A program made the translations under genes and the position numbers. Under the pieces are notes generated by a model that was not told the origin of the DNA, ran no database searches, and worked only from the letters and a program-made list of their open reading frames with translations. This document shows, piece after piece, positions 45,273 to 56,886 of a stretch of DNA of 64,000 nucleotides (within the stretch, counting starts at the first letter, position 1; every line of letters begins with the position of its first letter). The DNA is taken from NCBI RefSeq assembly GCF_022539665.2, contig NC_081331.1:8525534-8589533 (forward strand), read 5' to 3'. The stretch is from Daphnia carinata. Taxonomy: Eukaryota > Arthropoda > Branchiopoda > Diplostraca > Daphniidae.

Positions 45273-45578
45273 TGTTGGGAATATATTAGATTCCCAACAG
45301 CAGACGACGCGGTCTGGACGCCGCACGAGGCTGCCCAGCCGTTTTAGCGCTTTTGAATTGGGTGGTCCTCGATAGAGGGCCACCATTGTACATTCCTTGT
45401 ATGTAAGCCCCGCCCTAGGCCTATTGGCCGTCTCGGAAGAGAGGGCAAGGGGCAGTCAGTCAGAAAATACACTCGCTACCGTGCACAACAAGCTGAACCA
45501 GTGTTCCCGTGTTCATCTTCAAAACATCTTCAATTTATCAAAGGTAAAAATCAGACACGGGCTGATTATTTCCCTTCA
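45273..45578 (+). repeat. BEL-C 5' LTR
   Basis: It begins tgttgggaatatattagatt and ends gattatttcccttca. The first 27 bases form a palindrome (tgttgggaat and attcccaaca around atattag). TG...CA termini. Confidence 0.95.
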
Positions 45579-45916
45579 TGGTCCTTCGAACCTTTAATTC
45601 TTAACTTAAGTTAACTTTCTTACTTTAAGCTAATTTACTTGTTGTGTTCTGTGGGGGAGTTTTTCTGAGCTCACCCCTTTTCGTCCCTAGAGACCACGTG
45701 CGAACTTTTCCCTTTTGAACACGTGTTACCCTAAGCGTGTGAAACCTTTTTTTGCTGTTTCACCACGCGATTAGTTAAGACTCGTGAATTTTTTTTTCCT
45801 TTTTTTGCCTTTTACCACTCGTTGAGCCACCGTGTGAAACTTTTTTCTTTCACCACGTATGGAGTGTGTAGGCACCCTTTTTTTCCCTTTTGCCTTTAAA
45901 TTGTTAGGGTAAACAC
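45579..45916 (+). promoter_or_regulatory. BEL-C primer-binding site and 5' leader
   Basis: tggtccttcgaacc directly abuts the 5' LTR and is the likely primer-binding site; it differs from the BEL-1/BEL-3 site. The leader holds three inverted pairs of gtgtgaaac and gtttcacca(c) type that could form RNA stems. No ATG continuous with Gag is present. Confidence 0.65.
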
Positions 45917-48211
45917 GTGGTTGGCGGCCAAACACGGCAAAACCAGGCACCAGTTCAAGTAGCAGCAGCAGCAGCTCCAATTCAACAAGCAACACGTCTT
46001 CCCCAAAGACAAATCAAGCATTTTAAAGGAGATATTCTTGAGTGGACATCATTCTGGGAGAGCTTTAATGCCTCCATTCACTCGTCTACAATGTCGGATG
46101 TCCAAAAATTCGACTACTTAAAAGAATATTTAAAAGGGGAAGCGTACTTGTGCGTTGAAAATCTGGAACTCACCGCAGCAAACTACAACATAGCCATAGC
46201 AGAGCTAAAAAGAGTCTACGCTAAACCAAAGGCTCTTATTCAAACTCATTTATGCAAGTTTGACAACCTAGCTCCTGTCAAGACAATGGCAGACGTATCG
46301 GCGCTGAGAAAATTGCAGCTCACAGTCCAGTCTCATATTAACGCCTTGGAAACCCTCGGGGTTCGAAAAGAATCATTTGGAGGACTCCTTGGCACAAAAC
46401 TAATGAAATTGCTTCCTGCAGAATTGCAGAAAGAGTGGTCGAGCTCTGAAGAAAACGACATCACAGACATCGCATCCCTACTGAATTTCATCAGGGATGA
46501 AGTTGACGCAGCGGAGAGGTACAGCCGATGGAAATCGGAAACCACAAAAACGCCACAACAGTCAACATCGCCAAGTCCAGCGAAACCAATACACGCTGCC
46601 ACAGCATCACAGCTGGCGATTGGAGCCAGATCACAACCAGCTCCACACACCAGCAAAAACTCCAGACAATTTGTGCCACCGTCAAACACACCTTTTAGGA
46701 GACAGGACAATTTTATCATGCGAGAATGCACAAGACCATGCATTTTCTGCGGGGAAGTTCACTACCCCACGGTTTGTCCAGTGAACCTAAAAGAAAAAAA
46801 GGCCATCATCGCTAAGCTGAAAAGGTGCGTCAGATGCTTCAGTGCAAACCACGAAACTCTGAACTGCACCACAAACTACACTTGCAAACATTGCCAAGCC
46901 ATTCATCACACGGCTCTCTGCGACAAAAAGCAGACACGTTTTGCGCACCAAACTGTTAATGGCAACAGCGCCATCACAAATGTTACGGCGTCTGCTGCAA
47001 GCGCAAACACCCCAGGCAATCTCGTGGTGAAGACAGCTACAGTAAATGTAGTAGGCCCAAATGGCAAACAAACAAGAGCCATTTTATTTATAGACGACGG
47101 CAGCCATAGATCTTGGGTCACAAGATCTATTTCAAAATTGTTGGATCTCAAAGTGGTGGCAGTGGAAAACATCGGTACCAGAGTTTTCAAGCAACGAAAA
47201 CCCAATCCAGTGGAAAAGACAAATTCAGTCGAGCTGACATTTAGGGGCACTTGGCATGGTGCCCCACTCGTCAAAATTACAGCACTAGAAACGGACTACA
47301 TTGGAGACACTGGTCCATATGCCCACACAACATTCGCACAAAAATTGTGGCTGGACAACGAAAGAATGGCTGACGACAGGTTCGAGACAAACAGCCAGGA
47401 AAAAGATGTCGGGATTTTAATAGGAGTCGACCAGATGTTTGAAATCATCCCTAACGAAGCAGCTATCCAAAGCCCGTGTGGCCTAAGGGCCTACAACACA
47501 AAACTTGGGCGGATGATAGTTGGACCTTCTAAAGAAAAAAATTCGAAAAAAGGCAAAGCATTGATCCAGCAAATGCTGCAATGCAGTAGTTTCTCTGCCC
47601 AATCAGTAGCTTCATATGCAGCCGGCTGCCTTAATTCAAACTACACTTTTACAACTCTTCCAGAAGAAAAGGAGAAAACGCCGGATGTAAAGGAGAAAAA
47701 GGAATCTTCATCTCCCCACCCGACCTCTATGGAAGAAATTTCCATAGAGAACTCCAAAATTAAAGAAAAAAAGAAGACTGTAAAAGAGGAATTAAAGAGG
47801 CAGACGGACTTTGATCTATCCTTGTTTTGGAAGCTAGAACACTTCGCCATTTTAGACGATTGCGATGCAGTGGAGCCAGACGATCCTCTAGGCTCCTTTG
47901 GAGACAAAATCACCCGTCAAAAAGATGGGCGATACTGCACCCCAATCCCATGGAAAACGGATAAGTGGAGGTTGGAGAAAAATTTCCTGATGGCTAAAGG
48001 AAGACTGGAGAGTCTTTTAAACAGACTCAAGAAAACGCCAGCGCTTCTATCGGCTTACCACCAGGAGATCGAGCAACTCAGAGTCCAAAACTTCGTAGAA
48101 AAGGCAGACCTAAACTACGATGGACTCCACACTTATCTGCCACATCATCCTGTCATCCGACAGGATAAAACAACCACGAAAATCCGACCGGTCTTTGATG
48201 GAGCGGCTTAG
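45917..48211 (+). pseudogene. BEL-C Gag, protease and start of RT (first part of polyprotein)
   Basis: The open frame starts after a TAG at 45905 and has no ATG before the core; the GTG at 45917 is arbitrary. Domains in order: the DUF1759-type Gag core (IKHFKGDILEWTSFWESF through VDAAERYS); two Cys/His knuckles (CIFCGEVHYPTVC, CVRCFSANHETLNC, then CKHCQAIHHTALC); an A17-type protease with ILFIDDGSHRSWV near 47080; a charged linker; and the beginning of RT (TKIRPVFDGAA). A TAG at 48209-48211 ends it, and the phase continues unchanged after it. Confidence 0.85.
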
Positions 48212-48286
48212 TCCAAATTTGGACCAAGCCTCAACGACGTCCTAGAAACCGGTCCGAACCTGAATCCTGACCTGCTAGCCGTTCTA

Positions 48287-51200
48287 ATGCGATTCCGATT
48301 AAATCGGATCGCATGGATAGCAGATATTGAAAAAGCTTTTTTAAACATCGCCCTGCATCCTGAAGACTCAGAAGCAGTACGATTCCTGTGGGTAACGGAA
48401 CCAGAAACATCTGGCTCCCCTTTAGTTGCTTACAAATGGAAGCGAGTTCCATTTGGACTCAGTTCCAGCCCATTCTTGCTTAGAGTTACCCTCAACAAGC
48501 ATTTGGATGGAATGGAGCCACTGTACTCCACTACAGTAAAACAGCTAAAAGAGCAAATTTACGTCGACGACTACCTAGGTGGCGCCGACAGCATTCCCAC
48601 AGCCAAAAACAGGATTCAGGAAACAAAGGCCATCTTCCAGGAGGCTAAACTCAACATGCGAAGCTGGGTGACAAACGACAAAACACTTCGCAAATTTCTC
48701 AGTGAGAAGGGGCTTATCAACCCCATTGTCAAAATCTTCACTCAGAAACTGGAAGAGGGCCAACCAAAGGTCCTAGGCATTCGGTGGGACACCGAATCCG
48801 ACACATTCCAATTCGACCCCGCGCCCATCATTGAAGCCGCAACAGAATTGGGGGACCTTGTCACCAAAAGAAATATCCTACGGATATCGGCAAGAGTGTT
48901 TGATCCCATTGGGTTCTTAGCACCCACTACACTCCTGCTAAAAATCATCTACCAGAAGCTTTGGGAAGCAGAAATTGACTGGGACGTCGAAGCGCCGCCG
49001 GAAATTGCACAAACATGGATAACTGCTATGACTGGGTTGAACGAGTTCGCCAAATTGAAAATCCCCCGCTGGATAGGCCACTCGAAAAGGGTCATACAAT
49101 CAGCAGAAATTCACGTCTTCGGGGATGCTTCTGAGGCGGCGTATGGAGCCGTTGCTTACGCAAGGCTCCAAACAAAAAACAACGAAACCAGCATTCACTT
49201 TCTAGCCAGTAAAACGAAAGTGGCACCTCTCCCAAAGAAAAAAGTTACCCTACCTCGACTGGAGTTATTAGGCTCGCTTCTAGCCGCAAGGCTAGGAGAA
49301 AAACTGAAAAATTTTCTTCACACAGAGTCATGGCGAACCATATTTTGGACAGACTCTTTGGTAGCACTTGGGTGGATCAGAGGAGATCCTAACAGATGGA
49401 AACCATTTGTTAGGAACCAAGTGGAAGCTATCAGAAAGCTGTCTGGAGTGAGTTGGTGGCGGCACTGCCCGGGCATACACAATCCTGCGGATCTTGCCTC
49501 GCGGGGAGCGCCAGCGTCAGCGCTGGTACACTCCGAGCTATGGTGGAATGGTCCACCATGGCTTAAAGAAGAAACAGAATGGCCGGATTCAACACCCGAT
49601 GCAGGAGAAACAAGCATCCACGAAAAGATCGAAGCGGAAGCCAAAGGAAAAACCGTCATCATGTCGGTGGTTACCGTGGAACCAGCTACCCCAATGGAAT
49701 GGCAGCTGGAACGAATTCCATCATGGAATCGACTACTTCGACGAACCGCCTGGATGCTTAGGTTCCTCCACAAGAATCGCCCCATCAACAGAACGCAAAT
49801 CAGAACTCCAATCAAGATAGGAGACGAAAAGGAAATACTGGTAGACCATCTGACAGTAGAGGAACTGACGAAGGCGGAGCTACTGATCTACAGGCAGCTC
49901 CAAAAAGAAGCATTTCCAAAGACGTTCCAAGACCTACAAGAGGGAAGGCAACCACACCACAAGGAGAAAATTGCCAAACTCCGACCCGTGTGGGATGAAA
50001 GAGACAAGCTGATCAGAGTGACCGGAAGGGTCGAATTGGCACTAAGAGACAGGGACATTGAACCTGCCATACTGCTGCCCACTCACCACCCAGTCGTCAA
50101 ATTGCTCATCGCAGATAGGCACGTCTCACTTAAACACGCCGGAGTGAAAACTACCCTCTCCGATTTACGGGAACGTTTTTGGATTATCAAAGGGCGTCAG
50201 CAGACCAAATCTGTTTGGCATGCCTGCGTCAAGTGCCAACGGCTAACTTCACCACCATTTACTGAAGTAGCTGCACCTCTACCACTGAATCGCTTGAAAC
50301 AAGCGAAAGCCTTCGAAATCACGGGTGTGGATTTCGCAGGGCCATTGTATTACAAACACCCAATATCACGTAAGAAACGCAAGCAAGCGGAACTTACGAC
50401 CTCCGTGGATCCCCCACAAACGGATGATCCAAGTGTGGAGACTCCAGCCGAGCCTCCAGCCATGGAACAAACGGAGGAAAAAGAAAACCTCCAACCGGAC
50501 GACTCAGGCAAGAAGAAAAAGGGTACAATCAAGCAACCCAAAAGTTATGCCTGCTTATTCACCTGTGCGGTGACTAGGGCCGTCCACCTGGAGTTGACTA
50601 AAACCATGTCAGCACGTGACTTTCTCCTAGCCTTCAGAAGATTTTCAGCTAGGAGAGGTAACGTGTCTGTCATGTATTCGGATAACGCACAAACATTTAG
50701 GTGCGTTTCCAAACACTTAAAGGTCTTGAGATCCGATCCAGCGATCCATGACCTCCTAGCCATGCGAAAAACCGAGTGGATCTTCTCCGCCAGCCTAGCC
50801 CCATGGTGGGGAGGCTTCTGGGAACGCATGGTTAGGACAATGAAAGACCTACTACGGCGTTCCAATGGCCGTGCGTGTCTAGAATACGACGAGTTGGAAG
50901 TCAGTTTGATCGAGACAGAAAGCGTAGTGAACGCAAGGCCACTCACCTACGTGGCAGAGGGGAGTGATGATCCACTTCCCATCACTCCGAACCAATTTCT
51001 GAACAACAGACGATCTAATTGCACTCCCCCGGAGCCAGTAATTAATCTACTGACTCCCGACCCAACCAACGCACGACTCATCGAAATGGACCACCTACGT
51101 AGAGACTATGTCAAGGACACTTGCGAGCGATTCGTCAATGACTACTTGCTCCAAGTAGACAATTTTCACTGCAAGGGAGGACCTGGACGCAAGATCCGAG

Positions 51201-51613
51201 TAGGCGAAGTTGTCACCATCCACGATGACAACACGAAACGACTTATGTGGACCGTCGGTGTGGTGAAAGAGCTGATTTCCAGCCGAGACGGGCTGATTCG
51301 ATCTGTAACGGTCAAGACCCCTAACGGAAACTTGATCAACCGAGCGATTCAGTCCCTACACCCCCTGGAATTACGCGAGGACCAGCCCGACGACGTTGAA
51401 GTACTACCCGCGCCGGAAATGGAGCCGGAAGAAGACACAACTCCATCCGTGTCAGCTGCCAGCCCGGTCGAAGAGAGCGAACCGTGGAGCACGGGCTCTG
51501 GTGGGGAGTGTGTTGGGAATATATTAGATTCCCAACAGCAGACGACGCGGTCTGGACGCCGCACGAGGCTGCCCAGCCGTTTTAGCGCTTTTGAATTGGG
51601 TGGTCCTCGATAG
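48287..51613 (+). pseudogene. BEL-C Pol: RT, RNase H and integrase (second part of polyprotein)
   Basis: The frame continues from the TAG at 48209; no start codon of its own is needed by the family. It carries RT (IADIEKAFLNIAL, VPFGLSSSPFLLR, IYVDDYLGGAD near 48560), RNase H (EIHVFGDASEAAYGAVAYA, LPRLELLGSLLAA), the integrase zinc domain (HVSLKHAGVKT ... CVKCQRL) and core (GVDFAGPLYY, MYSDNAQTF, WGGFWERM). All visible catalytic residues are present. Unusually, about 65 Lys/Glu/Pro-rich residues (50350-50540) separate the first core strand from ACLFTCAVTRAVHLEL. The last 34 codons lie inside the 3' LTR. Confidence 0.9.
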
Positions 51614-51816
51614 AGGGCCACCATTGTACATTCCTTGTATGTAAGCCCCGCCCTAGGCCTATTGGCCGTCTCGGAAGAGAGGGCAAGGGGCAGTCAGTCA
51701 GAAAATACACTCGCTACCGTGCACAACAAGCTGAACCAGTGTTCCCGTGTTCATCTTCAAAACATCTTCAATTTATCAAAGGTAAAAATCAGACACGGGC
51801 TGATTATTTCCCTTCA
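51511..51816 (+). repeat. BEL-C 3' LTR
   Basis: It is identical by eye to 45273-45578. Its first 103 bases encode the end of the pol frame (stop TAG at 51611-51613). The duplication cagta follows at 51817. Confidence 0.95.
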
Positions 51817-51821
51817 CAGTA

Positions 51822-53196
51822 TTCTTACAGTTGACGAAGTAGGGGAAGCTGAGTTAGACCTATGGAGGGAAATGCAGAGAGAAACATTTCCAGAAGTCCA
51901 GCATATACCAGCAATCAAAGAAAACAAAACATGGAAACTTGAAAAACTAAGGAAACTGGGGATAATTTGGGAGAATAAAAACAGGTTATTAAGACGCACT
52001 GGCAGGCATCAGAACCGGCTAACCTACAATAACAGAGAACCAGTAATACTGCTCCCGGAAGACCAATATTTCACAAAGACGCTAATAGAACAGACACACG
52101 AAAGGTTAAAAACACACAGGCGTAAATACGACGATGGCCGAGATAAGGAGGACGTTCTGAGTCCCTAATTAAAGGCAGACAGTGAAGGAGTTAAAAAGAT
52201 GCATGAAATGTGAGAAATTAGACAAAGGGCGTTTAATGAGATACCAGCACCGCTACCGGTAGACAGGCTTCAGATATCAAACCCGTTCGATGGGACGGGG
52301 ATTGATTTCGCAGGACCTTTTACGCTGATAGGAGCCACAAAAAACGAACAGGCAAAGGGTTACATTTTTCCATTCACATGTGCGGCGACAAGAGCGATAC
52401 ACTTGGAGGTAGCCACTGGCCGAGATACGACGTCATTCATATATGCACTCCGAAGGTTCTTCCCAAGGAGAGACGTTCTGAAGGTAATGTACTCAGACAA
52501 TGAGCGCACCTTTACGCAAGTAGCGCAATACTTGCAAGCTGCATATAAGAGCGAAAAAGTTTATAATACGCTAGTGAACCTCAACGTAAAATGGAGGTTA
52601 TCACCGAGCCTAGCTCCCTGGTAGGGAGGGTTTTGGGGGAGGATGGTACAGATGGTAAAAAAGCTGTTGTACAAGACGTGTGGAAGTAAATGCCTGGAAT
52701 ATGATATATTCCATCAGTGTTAACAGAGATCGAGGACACCATCAACTCGAGACCGCTGGCTTATATATCAGATGAAGACAACGAGCATCTAACGTCCAAA
52801 CAGTTAATATCAGGATACAAACAGAGACAAAAACACCCCAACGATGATGAAGAAAGGGAATACTCTAACAGCATCTCCCTTACAAGGAGAGAAAAAATAC
52901 GCAGAAATCTGCTAGCTCAATGGTGGGAAGGCCTCTACAGAGAGTATGTAGTAGACCTGGAAAAATTTCCCTGCCCTACACCAAGCAGCAAAGAGCGAGT
53001 GGAAGTGGGGCAGGTAGTATTGATACACGACCATCATTGCAAACGATCGAAGTGGAATATTGGGAGAGTAGCAAAGATCTATACAGGGTCGGACGGGAAA
53101 GTAAGGAGAACAGGAGTTCTGATAGCCGATAAAATGAAAGGAGTTGGATCCATACCAATACACCGGGATATGAAAAGTCTCTGTCCACTAGAATGA
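51822..53196 (+). pseudogene. BEL-B integrase and C-terminus (continuation after BEL-C)
   Basis: The first piece (to 52168) holds the pre-integrase region and a damaged zinc domain (EQTHERLKTH; the Cys pair survives in another phase). Core motifs follow: GTGIDFAGPF (52300), FTCAATRAIHLEV, MYSDNERTF and SLAPW with a TAG next to it (52621-52623), then GGFWGRM. The last piece (52717-53196) has INSRPLAYIS and the C-terminal VEVGQVVLIHD motif. Stops and frameshifts are frequent. Confidence 0.8.
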
Positions 53197-53299
53197 CACG
53201 CAGGGCAGATTGATAGAGACCGTACCAACACAGCTCCGTTTCCCCCAAATTTAGAGATAGGATCGGACTCTGAGTTAGATGAGGGTCCGACGGGGGGAG

Positions 53300-53910
53300 T
53301 GTCAGAAATTCCGACGTCCGACCCACGCCCAGGGTCCGACAAGGGAGAAGAAGACAACACAGGAAGACAAGGGGTATCGGTAGACGGAGAAGGAAGAAGA
53401 TTTGCCGAAGAAACATTGGAGACATGATACAGAATAGATGAACCGTCAATCGGAGAGAAAGGAGCTCCAGGCGGAAGCATCAGAACAAGACCGGAGATGT
53501 AGAACAGACTCGTCGTAAGACGACATAAGATTAAACGTTAACGGGAAAAGAATGAATTTGAACCGCATAACCGACCGGAGAAAGGTCGGTAGCCCGGGAG
53601 ATGATATTGTAATGTGGTGACTGTTTCTACATATACTTATGTAGAACGGTCTCTAGCAATAGAAGACCTAACCGGATGGTAGCAACCAACGGTAAGGAAA
53701 GAGGCTATAGCCACAAGGAAAATGGTTCAAGCCCCCGGAAGACATGGTCGGAGTTATATGAGGAGAGGATCATCTCGCGGCCAGGAGAAAGAAAATTAGC
53801 GGTGATATTTGGACCAGCGTTTAAAATTGTGTTTAATTGAGCATTTAAAACTGTAAACGGTGTTTTTTCTGTGTGCGTATATTTATAAATACGGATTCGG
53901 GCTTGCTGGG
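53300..53910 (+). repeat. BEL-B 3' LTR
   Basis: It starts tgtcagaaattccgacgtcc 100 bases after the pol end. It includes a TATA-like tttataaata near 53880. Relatives are at 41359, 40080-40640 and 56887-57267. The right end is uncertain because unrelated sequence follows TATA. Confidence 0.6.
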
Positions 53911-54329
53911 GCAATTCTTCGCAATATTCCTGCTTCTCATATTGATAGCAGATGGGTCGTTCTTCCGGTGTACGGCTGCACGGGCGATGTGCACCGCCGG
54001 TTTCTTCCCGTGAAACTGCTGCTGAGAGGTGAGCTTAGCCACCACCTTGAGGTCACGGATGGCTTGTAATAGTTCGCGGTTTACAACTTCAGCTGGGGCC
54101 AAGGCGGCGACTGGCATTTCACTCCCGTGGGCGGACCCACCACCGGTACGGACTTATCGTAATGACGCAATGCGATCATTACGATAGGTCCGTACTTTGA
54201 CCTTTTTTGCCGTCGCAAGCATTTGAAAAATTCGGCGCTGGTTCTAGGGCTGAATGGGCAAATTTTCCCCACGAATACCTGTTTGAAATCTTGATAGAAA
54301 TGTTCGACTTTTGCCGCTTGGTCATTCAC
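53840..54329 (-). other. Unknown coding-like fragment, frameshifted
   Basis: The minus-strand frame at 54329-54081 (VEHFYQDFKQVFVGKICPF) and a second at 54117-53845 (EVVNRELLQAIRDLKVV) overlap in different phases, suggesting one chain with a frameshift. No domain is recognised. A 50-bp near-perfect hairpin (54146-54195) lies inside it, which argues that part of it is a small transposon. Confidence 0.25.
54146..54195. repeat. 50-bp near-perfect hairpin
   Basis: The arms gtacggacttatcgtaatga (54146-54165) and its complement with one mismatch (54176-54195) enclose a 10-base loop. Confidence 0.7.
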
Positions 54330-54339
54330 GGGTGGACCG

Positions 54340-56886
54340 TCAGACGTTAACTGCGGACGTCGTTGAAAAATTCGATGGGAGATTCATCAAATTGATGGAT
54401 CCTCCTAGTTTGACCATTTCTTATTTGTAATACCCTTTTTTACTCACGCTTACAATTTCCAAACTAATTTGTTTTGTCATTACCATCTTCTGTCTACTTT
54501 GACATGCGTTTCATACGCTTATTATAATTTTCTATTCGTTAAGTTTTAGTTTCCTTTTTGTTTTTGAAAAAAGCTCTAGCAATACTCAAACCAGGTAAGG
54601 GTTTGGTAGTTAGAATAAATTCGAGATTGTCCTTGGGGAATTGGAGACTGTTATTTTGTACCCTCTTCTTTTTAAAGGCAAGAAAACCATCACTGTCTAT
54701 AATGAAATGGTAAGCATAAAACACTAGTGAAAGCATCTAAGTCGCAGCACTAACAAAAGTGGAGGAAGTATTTTAAGATCTACCCTTTCCTGCCATGCGC
54801 AATTTGACAGTGAAATCTCCCTACTACAACACTTTTACAGTACAGTACAGGCATAGTCAACCGGGCTAAGATGCCCCACTGAAAAGAAAATCAATGCTAA
54901 AAATGCCTCACGAAATTTCGAAATTAATTTGAGTAACAGTAAACAAATTGTTTAAATATGGAAAATAATGTTTTGTTTACAACACAACTTGCAACAACGT
55001 ACAACAACAACTATTCTGGCCCGCTATTTAAGTCTTTATATTTGCTAATACCAAGACGAATTGTTCCAAGTCATAAAATCTTTAGCTTCTACGGCTTCGA
55101 CTTCATGGAGTGTTGGCTTCATGCCACTGTTTGCGAACATCGTTGTTCGTGCACATTTCTGGAATACTGCAATGTTGTCAATGTTATTGCACTGTGCAGT
55201 TGTTACAATGCTACAAATATTGTAGTGAACATTTAAAAAATTTTACCAAGTTTTACTTCATGCATTATGATGTTGGTTGGTTAATTTTATTTGTAATCTT
55301 ATATACATTTAAAATGTTTTACTTGTGATAGTTTTATAAATGCGCCATTTTGTCTGTGCTATTTATTATAAACGAAGCCTTTTATTTATGACGATATTTA
55401 GTAATGAAACTTCATATTTGTGAAAATAATTTTTTCATGAGTTCTAATGAAAATTTCCACTTAGCAAAATATTTACTCAAGATAACTTGTTCAGTGATCA
55501 GAATTACTTAGGCAGAAATGTGTAGCATATTTTAAAAAATCCGACCCTCCTCTGCGGATGAAAATGCCCCCCTATCGTTGAATAGGAAAATTGAGTTAGA
55601 TTTTAGACTGAGTTTAAGCATTTGGTAAATTGCGAATTGGTAAATTGCGAATTTTAGAACCGCCCTTTGCGCGGTTGAATAACTAAAGGGCTCTATAATC
55701 GAGCAGCTGAACTGAGAGCGATCTATCGTCGATTTATTTATCACTCAGATTTCGATGGTATCAAAATGTGGAAGCGTACAGCACAGGGCAATCTCTATGA
55801 TTATATTACTATGATACGATTGGTCATTATTTTGGATATATTATTCTGTAAACTGTAATTAATAAGTGGGCCGCAACAAAACGACACAAAAAGTGTCATT
55901 TTGTAACATAGTTATTAAAAAATACTGGCTTCATTAAGGCGTTAAAGGGCTTCATTAAAGAGATAAGTAACATAATAACTGATTTTGTTCTATGGTTTTC
56001 CGTCTGAATCCGTTGGAAGGCAATTATTTTACATAGGGTCATTAAACCTATTTGTACCTGTTTAAAATAGCTAAAACCAATTGCATTAACATTTCTTTGG
56101 ATGTTGAAAGTGCGTATACCGTAAATTCCCACCACGAAACATGTATTTAGTTGAAAATACAGCTGAAACATGGCGATGAAAAATCGGTTCAATAATTGAG
56201 CAGGTTCCATAGCTAGGTGGTTCTATAAAATGGATCGACATTGCATTGAGTTCCTTTAGGTCTAACGAAACCACAAGGCCTCCTTCAGCAACGATTAATT
56301 TTCTTATTTCGCGAAGCATTTTAATGGTATGAACCAATATTTTATAAGCCTATTTCCTCTTTTATACCGACAGCTTAAATGAAAATAAGGATTAAAACAA
56401 ACGTTGTGCATGCCATTATTCAGCAATTAGTTACCATGGTAACGAGACTTCCCATCATATAGTTTGCTTCTCGCAGCCCAGTAGAAAAAATATTTTAGTA
56501 TTTTGTTGCCTTATAAATGCCTAACGGCAAGTTGTCCCCTCCCACAGTGATATAAAGATGAGAACCCACTAATTTGAGTATGGTTTCCATAGTAATTTCA
56601 AACAGGGCTTTTTCGCAGTTTGCCACATGTTTAAATTCGGCCTAAAATTCTATGCAATTGTCCTATTTGCCAAAAGGGGGCATTTTCATTTGAAGACGGT
56701 GTTCGGTGAATTAGTCGTTAGATAGTGTGCCGAAATATGTCATGGCGACTTTCTCTATTTCTTGTCCCATCTCCCTATCTCTGGTCTTGATAAGGAATTA
56801 TAAATAATATAGATTTACATGAAAATGGTAATGCTTAAGAGAAAACCTGCTAATGAACCATCCATCCTTTGCTTAATGCCGGTCAT
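54340..56886. other. AT-rich stretch, no gene recognised
   Basis: The few open frames (54958-55236 plus, 55896-56337 minus) have no motif or splice support. A short palindrome, aaccgccctttgcgcggtt, lies near 55660. Confidence 0.35.

Larger units (their letters stand above)
45273..51816 (+). mobile_element. BEL-C: young BEL/Pao LTR retrotransposon nested in BEL-B
   Basis: This is a 6.5-kb element with 306-bp LTRs (45273-45578 and 51511-51816) that read identical base for base by eye. It is flanked by cagta duplications (45268-45272 and 51817-51821). Removing it rejoins BEL-B pol. One phase runs from the gag core to the 3' LTR, broken only by a TAG at 48209-48211. No ATG precedes the gag core in that phase, so the Gag N-terminus seems deleted. 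Confidence 0.95.
41359..53910 (+). mobile_element. BEL-B: decayed BEL/Pao element, interrupted by BEL-C
   Basis: The left end starts tgtcggaaattccgatgcac at 41359, matching the 3' LTR start tgtcagaaattccgacgtcc at 53300 over some 80 bases. Gag sequence then follows almost at once, so most of the 5' LTR and the leader appear deleted. Decayed gag (41440-43100), pol N-terminus and RT (43380-44330), RNase H (44530-45000) and, after the BEL-C insertion, integrase (51822-53196) are in BEL/Pao order. Many stops and frameshifts show long inactivity. Confidence 0.75.

Noticed and set aside
46333-47913. Minus-strand open frames within BEL-C gag
   Set aside because: They are antisense to the Gag/protease frame, with no recognisable domain.
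48212-48286. Programmed stop readthrough between gag and pol in BEL-C
   Set aside because: The TAG is inside RT, downstream of the protease and the FDGAA motif, so a regulatory gag-pol stop is unlikely.
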